64,000 nt of DNA from Gibbula magus (Eukaryota > Mollusca > Gastropoda > Trochida > Trochidae). The notes under the pieces were generated by a model that saw nothing but the letters and a program-made list of their open reading frames with translations, was not told the DNA's origin and ran no database searches. The stretch covers positions 37,583,548-37,647,547 of the forward strand of contig OW388299.1 of assembly GCA_936450465.1 (NCBI GenBank), given 5' to 3'. Shown piece by piece: positions 62,642 to 64,000 of this stretch; position 1 is the first letter of the stretch; every line of letters begins with the position of its first letter. The position numbers and the translations under genes were made by a program.

Positions 62642-62849
62642 TTAAAATGTTAATTATAAATTACAATTATAATTGATCACTTGCCTGAGATATCAAAAAG
62701 ATCTACTACCCAGGACTCGTACATAATATCCATGTTATTATAAATATACAACTGAAGTCCGCTCAGCTCTGATGGAAATGAATTTCGAAATGTTTGGTCA
62801 AGAAGAGTTATCTACCCTGAATGAACAGTAGCAGGTGCTCGTATGACGT

Positions 62850-62993
62850 CATGAAAACGCTATTGCGCCTGCGCGTTACCGGCGGTGCAAACGAACGCCA
62901 CGGAATGTAAACGTTGACGACGCCAGAAAATCAGGAAATATTCCATCAAAAGTTGGAAAAACAATACCGACTGTGATTAAATTTAGTTTCAAA
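62850..62993 (+). promoter_or_regulatory. CpG-rich promoter-like segment
   Basis: Concentrated CpGs (GCGCCTGCGCGTTACCGGCG, AACGAACGCCACGG, GTTGACGACGCC) on an AT-rich background, with an NRF1-like GCGCCTGCGC, immediately before the candidate first exon. Confidence 0.45.
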
Positions 62994-63057
62994 ATGCCAA
63001 AATGTCTGCTGAATTCACTTCGAGGTTACAAGTCACGGAAATATGTTGCTGGCAACG
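62994..63057 (+). CDS. Possible first coding exon of an unidentified gene
   Basis: ATG at 62994 (AAAATGC context) opens MPKCLLNSLRGYKSRKYVAG up to a good donor G|GTAGGT at 63057/63058. Upstream 62850-62940 is richer in CpG (GCGCCTGCGCGTTACCGGCG, an NRF1-like TGCGCCTGCGC) than anything nearby, as at a promoter. I cannot find the next exon within the window, and a 21-codon match to a start is weak evidence. Confidence 0.35.
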
Positions 63058-63443
63058 GTAGGTTTGAAAACTGCATAAAATGTTGACAACGGACACTTTT
63101 TCGCTCCGAAGAAGAAACGTTGATTTTGAATTTTGTAAACAACAAACACCTTTCTTATCAAGGTCGTTGGTTAGGCTAAACGTTTATATTAAAAAAGTCT
63201 CTTCTTCCGTTAAACGACATGACAATATTAAAACATTCAATGTTGTCATTTTGATTGTTTACAAATTTAGTTCAACGTCTGCTGCCCGTTGACAGGTGCT
63301 CGATGGAAGAACCGCCTGCAGCGTTGTTGTGTTGTTTGATACGTTTTGTTGCATGAAGGCCATTCTTCCTTTTACAAACCTTAATATCGGTCTCTGTACA
63401 ATATATCCGGGGTATAGGCCAATTTGATCTTGATCTAGATCTA

Positions 63444-63478
63444 ATGTTGATTTTTGATTTTTGATTTTTGATTTTTGA
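63444..63478 (+). repeat. (GATTTTT)n heptanucleotide repeat
   Basis: Five GATTTTT/TGATTTT units in a row. Confidence 0.9.
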
Positions 63479-63603
63479 ATCCATGTTCATATGTCCAATC
63501 GAAGTCACAACTGTCAGCTAAATACTCACACAGTGTAGGGTAAACTGCGCACCTAGATCTAAATGATAATCATAGAGGACCATATATGCCAATAAACTAT
63601 TAT

Positions 63604-63923
63604 ACCGTAAATCCTTGAGTAATCGCCCGGTGATTAATATTAATTTCAAACACCGATTTAACTGACCCTGCGATTATTCGAGGCAGGCGATTATTTTTTT
63701 CAAGCCATAACAGGCCTATGTGAATTTTTTTTTAAATATAACAAAAACATCATTTCAATATGTTTTGAATTATGAATATTGTAAACGAAGTGCATGTCAT
63801 GAGGTTAAACTTTGCATAAATATGCGGAATTATTTTTAAATGCCATTAGTTTATTTAGGCCTACATTTGCTAATATTAACCCGGCGATTATTCAAGGCAG
63901 GCGATTATTCAAGGATTTACGGT
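63604..63923. mobile_element. MITE with ACCGTAAATCCTTGA ends
   Basis: ACCGTAAATCCTTGAGTAATC at 63604 faces GATTATTCAAGGATTTACGGT ending 63923, about 24-bp inverted ends. GGCGATTATTCAAGGCAGG and related GCGATTATT motifs repeat internally near both ends. Non-coding; target duplication unclear. Confidence 0.8.
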
Positions 63924-64000
63924 TGATCTATAGGCCTACACCATTATCAAAGATGAGGCTTCTATTGATAAAAGAAATTAAGAAAATACTAGTGGAAATG

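Overview
This is an AT-rich, intron-rich, repeat-crowded stretch of a metazoan nuclear genome. It is probably from a marine mollusc. SINE-like repeats ending in a 'GTTAAACAATAACTCACTCACTC'-type tail suggest a vetigastropod such as an abalone, but that species-level guess comes from memory of repeat style and is weak. There are no prokaryotic features.

Two recognisable protein genes dominate, arranged head to head. An intronless BBS10-like chaperonin gene lies on the minus strand (15091 down to 13253). A TONSL (Tonsoku-like) gene lies on the plus strand (ATG 15346, stop 46572). I resolved TONSL into 25 exons by splice sites and reading phase. They sum to 4257 nt, exactly in frame, encoding 1418 residues: TPR repeats, ankyrin repeats, an acidic linker, a ubiquitin-like domain and LRRs. 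Only 254 bp separate the two start codons, so the pair probably shares a bidirectional promoter. TONSL acts with MMS22L in replication-fork repair and reads histone H4 unmethylated at K20. BBS10 helps assemble the BBSome of cilia. An 80-100 bp decayed copy of the BBS10 3' coding region lies just downstream of BBS10.

The TONSL introns host many transposons. Intron 23 holds a complete 5.7-kb DIRS-type tyrosine-recombinase retrotransposon, with 179-bp inverted terminal repeats and a 92-bp internal complementary region that defines both ends to within one base. Introns 14 and 24 hold TTAA-flanked elements of 1.5 and 3.2 kb. Intron 21 holds a nested MITE and a 1.9-kb minisatellite-bearing element.

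The left flank (1-13 kb) has no gene I can support. It carries a 9-bp-TSD foldback element, a Mutator-like MITE with a second copy at 60 kb, TTAA MITEs, a 21-bp minisatellite and tRNA-derived SINEs. The right flank (46.6-64 kb) carries a 23-unit array of a 145-bp repeat dense in nuclear-receptor-like half-sites. It also has an intact 435-residue acidic orphan ORF with two perfect CRE sites upstream, a cluster of broken non-LTR retrotransposon pieces joined head to head, more MITEs, and a possible first exon of another gene near 63.0 kb.
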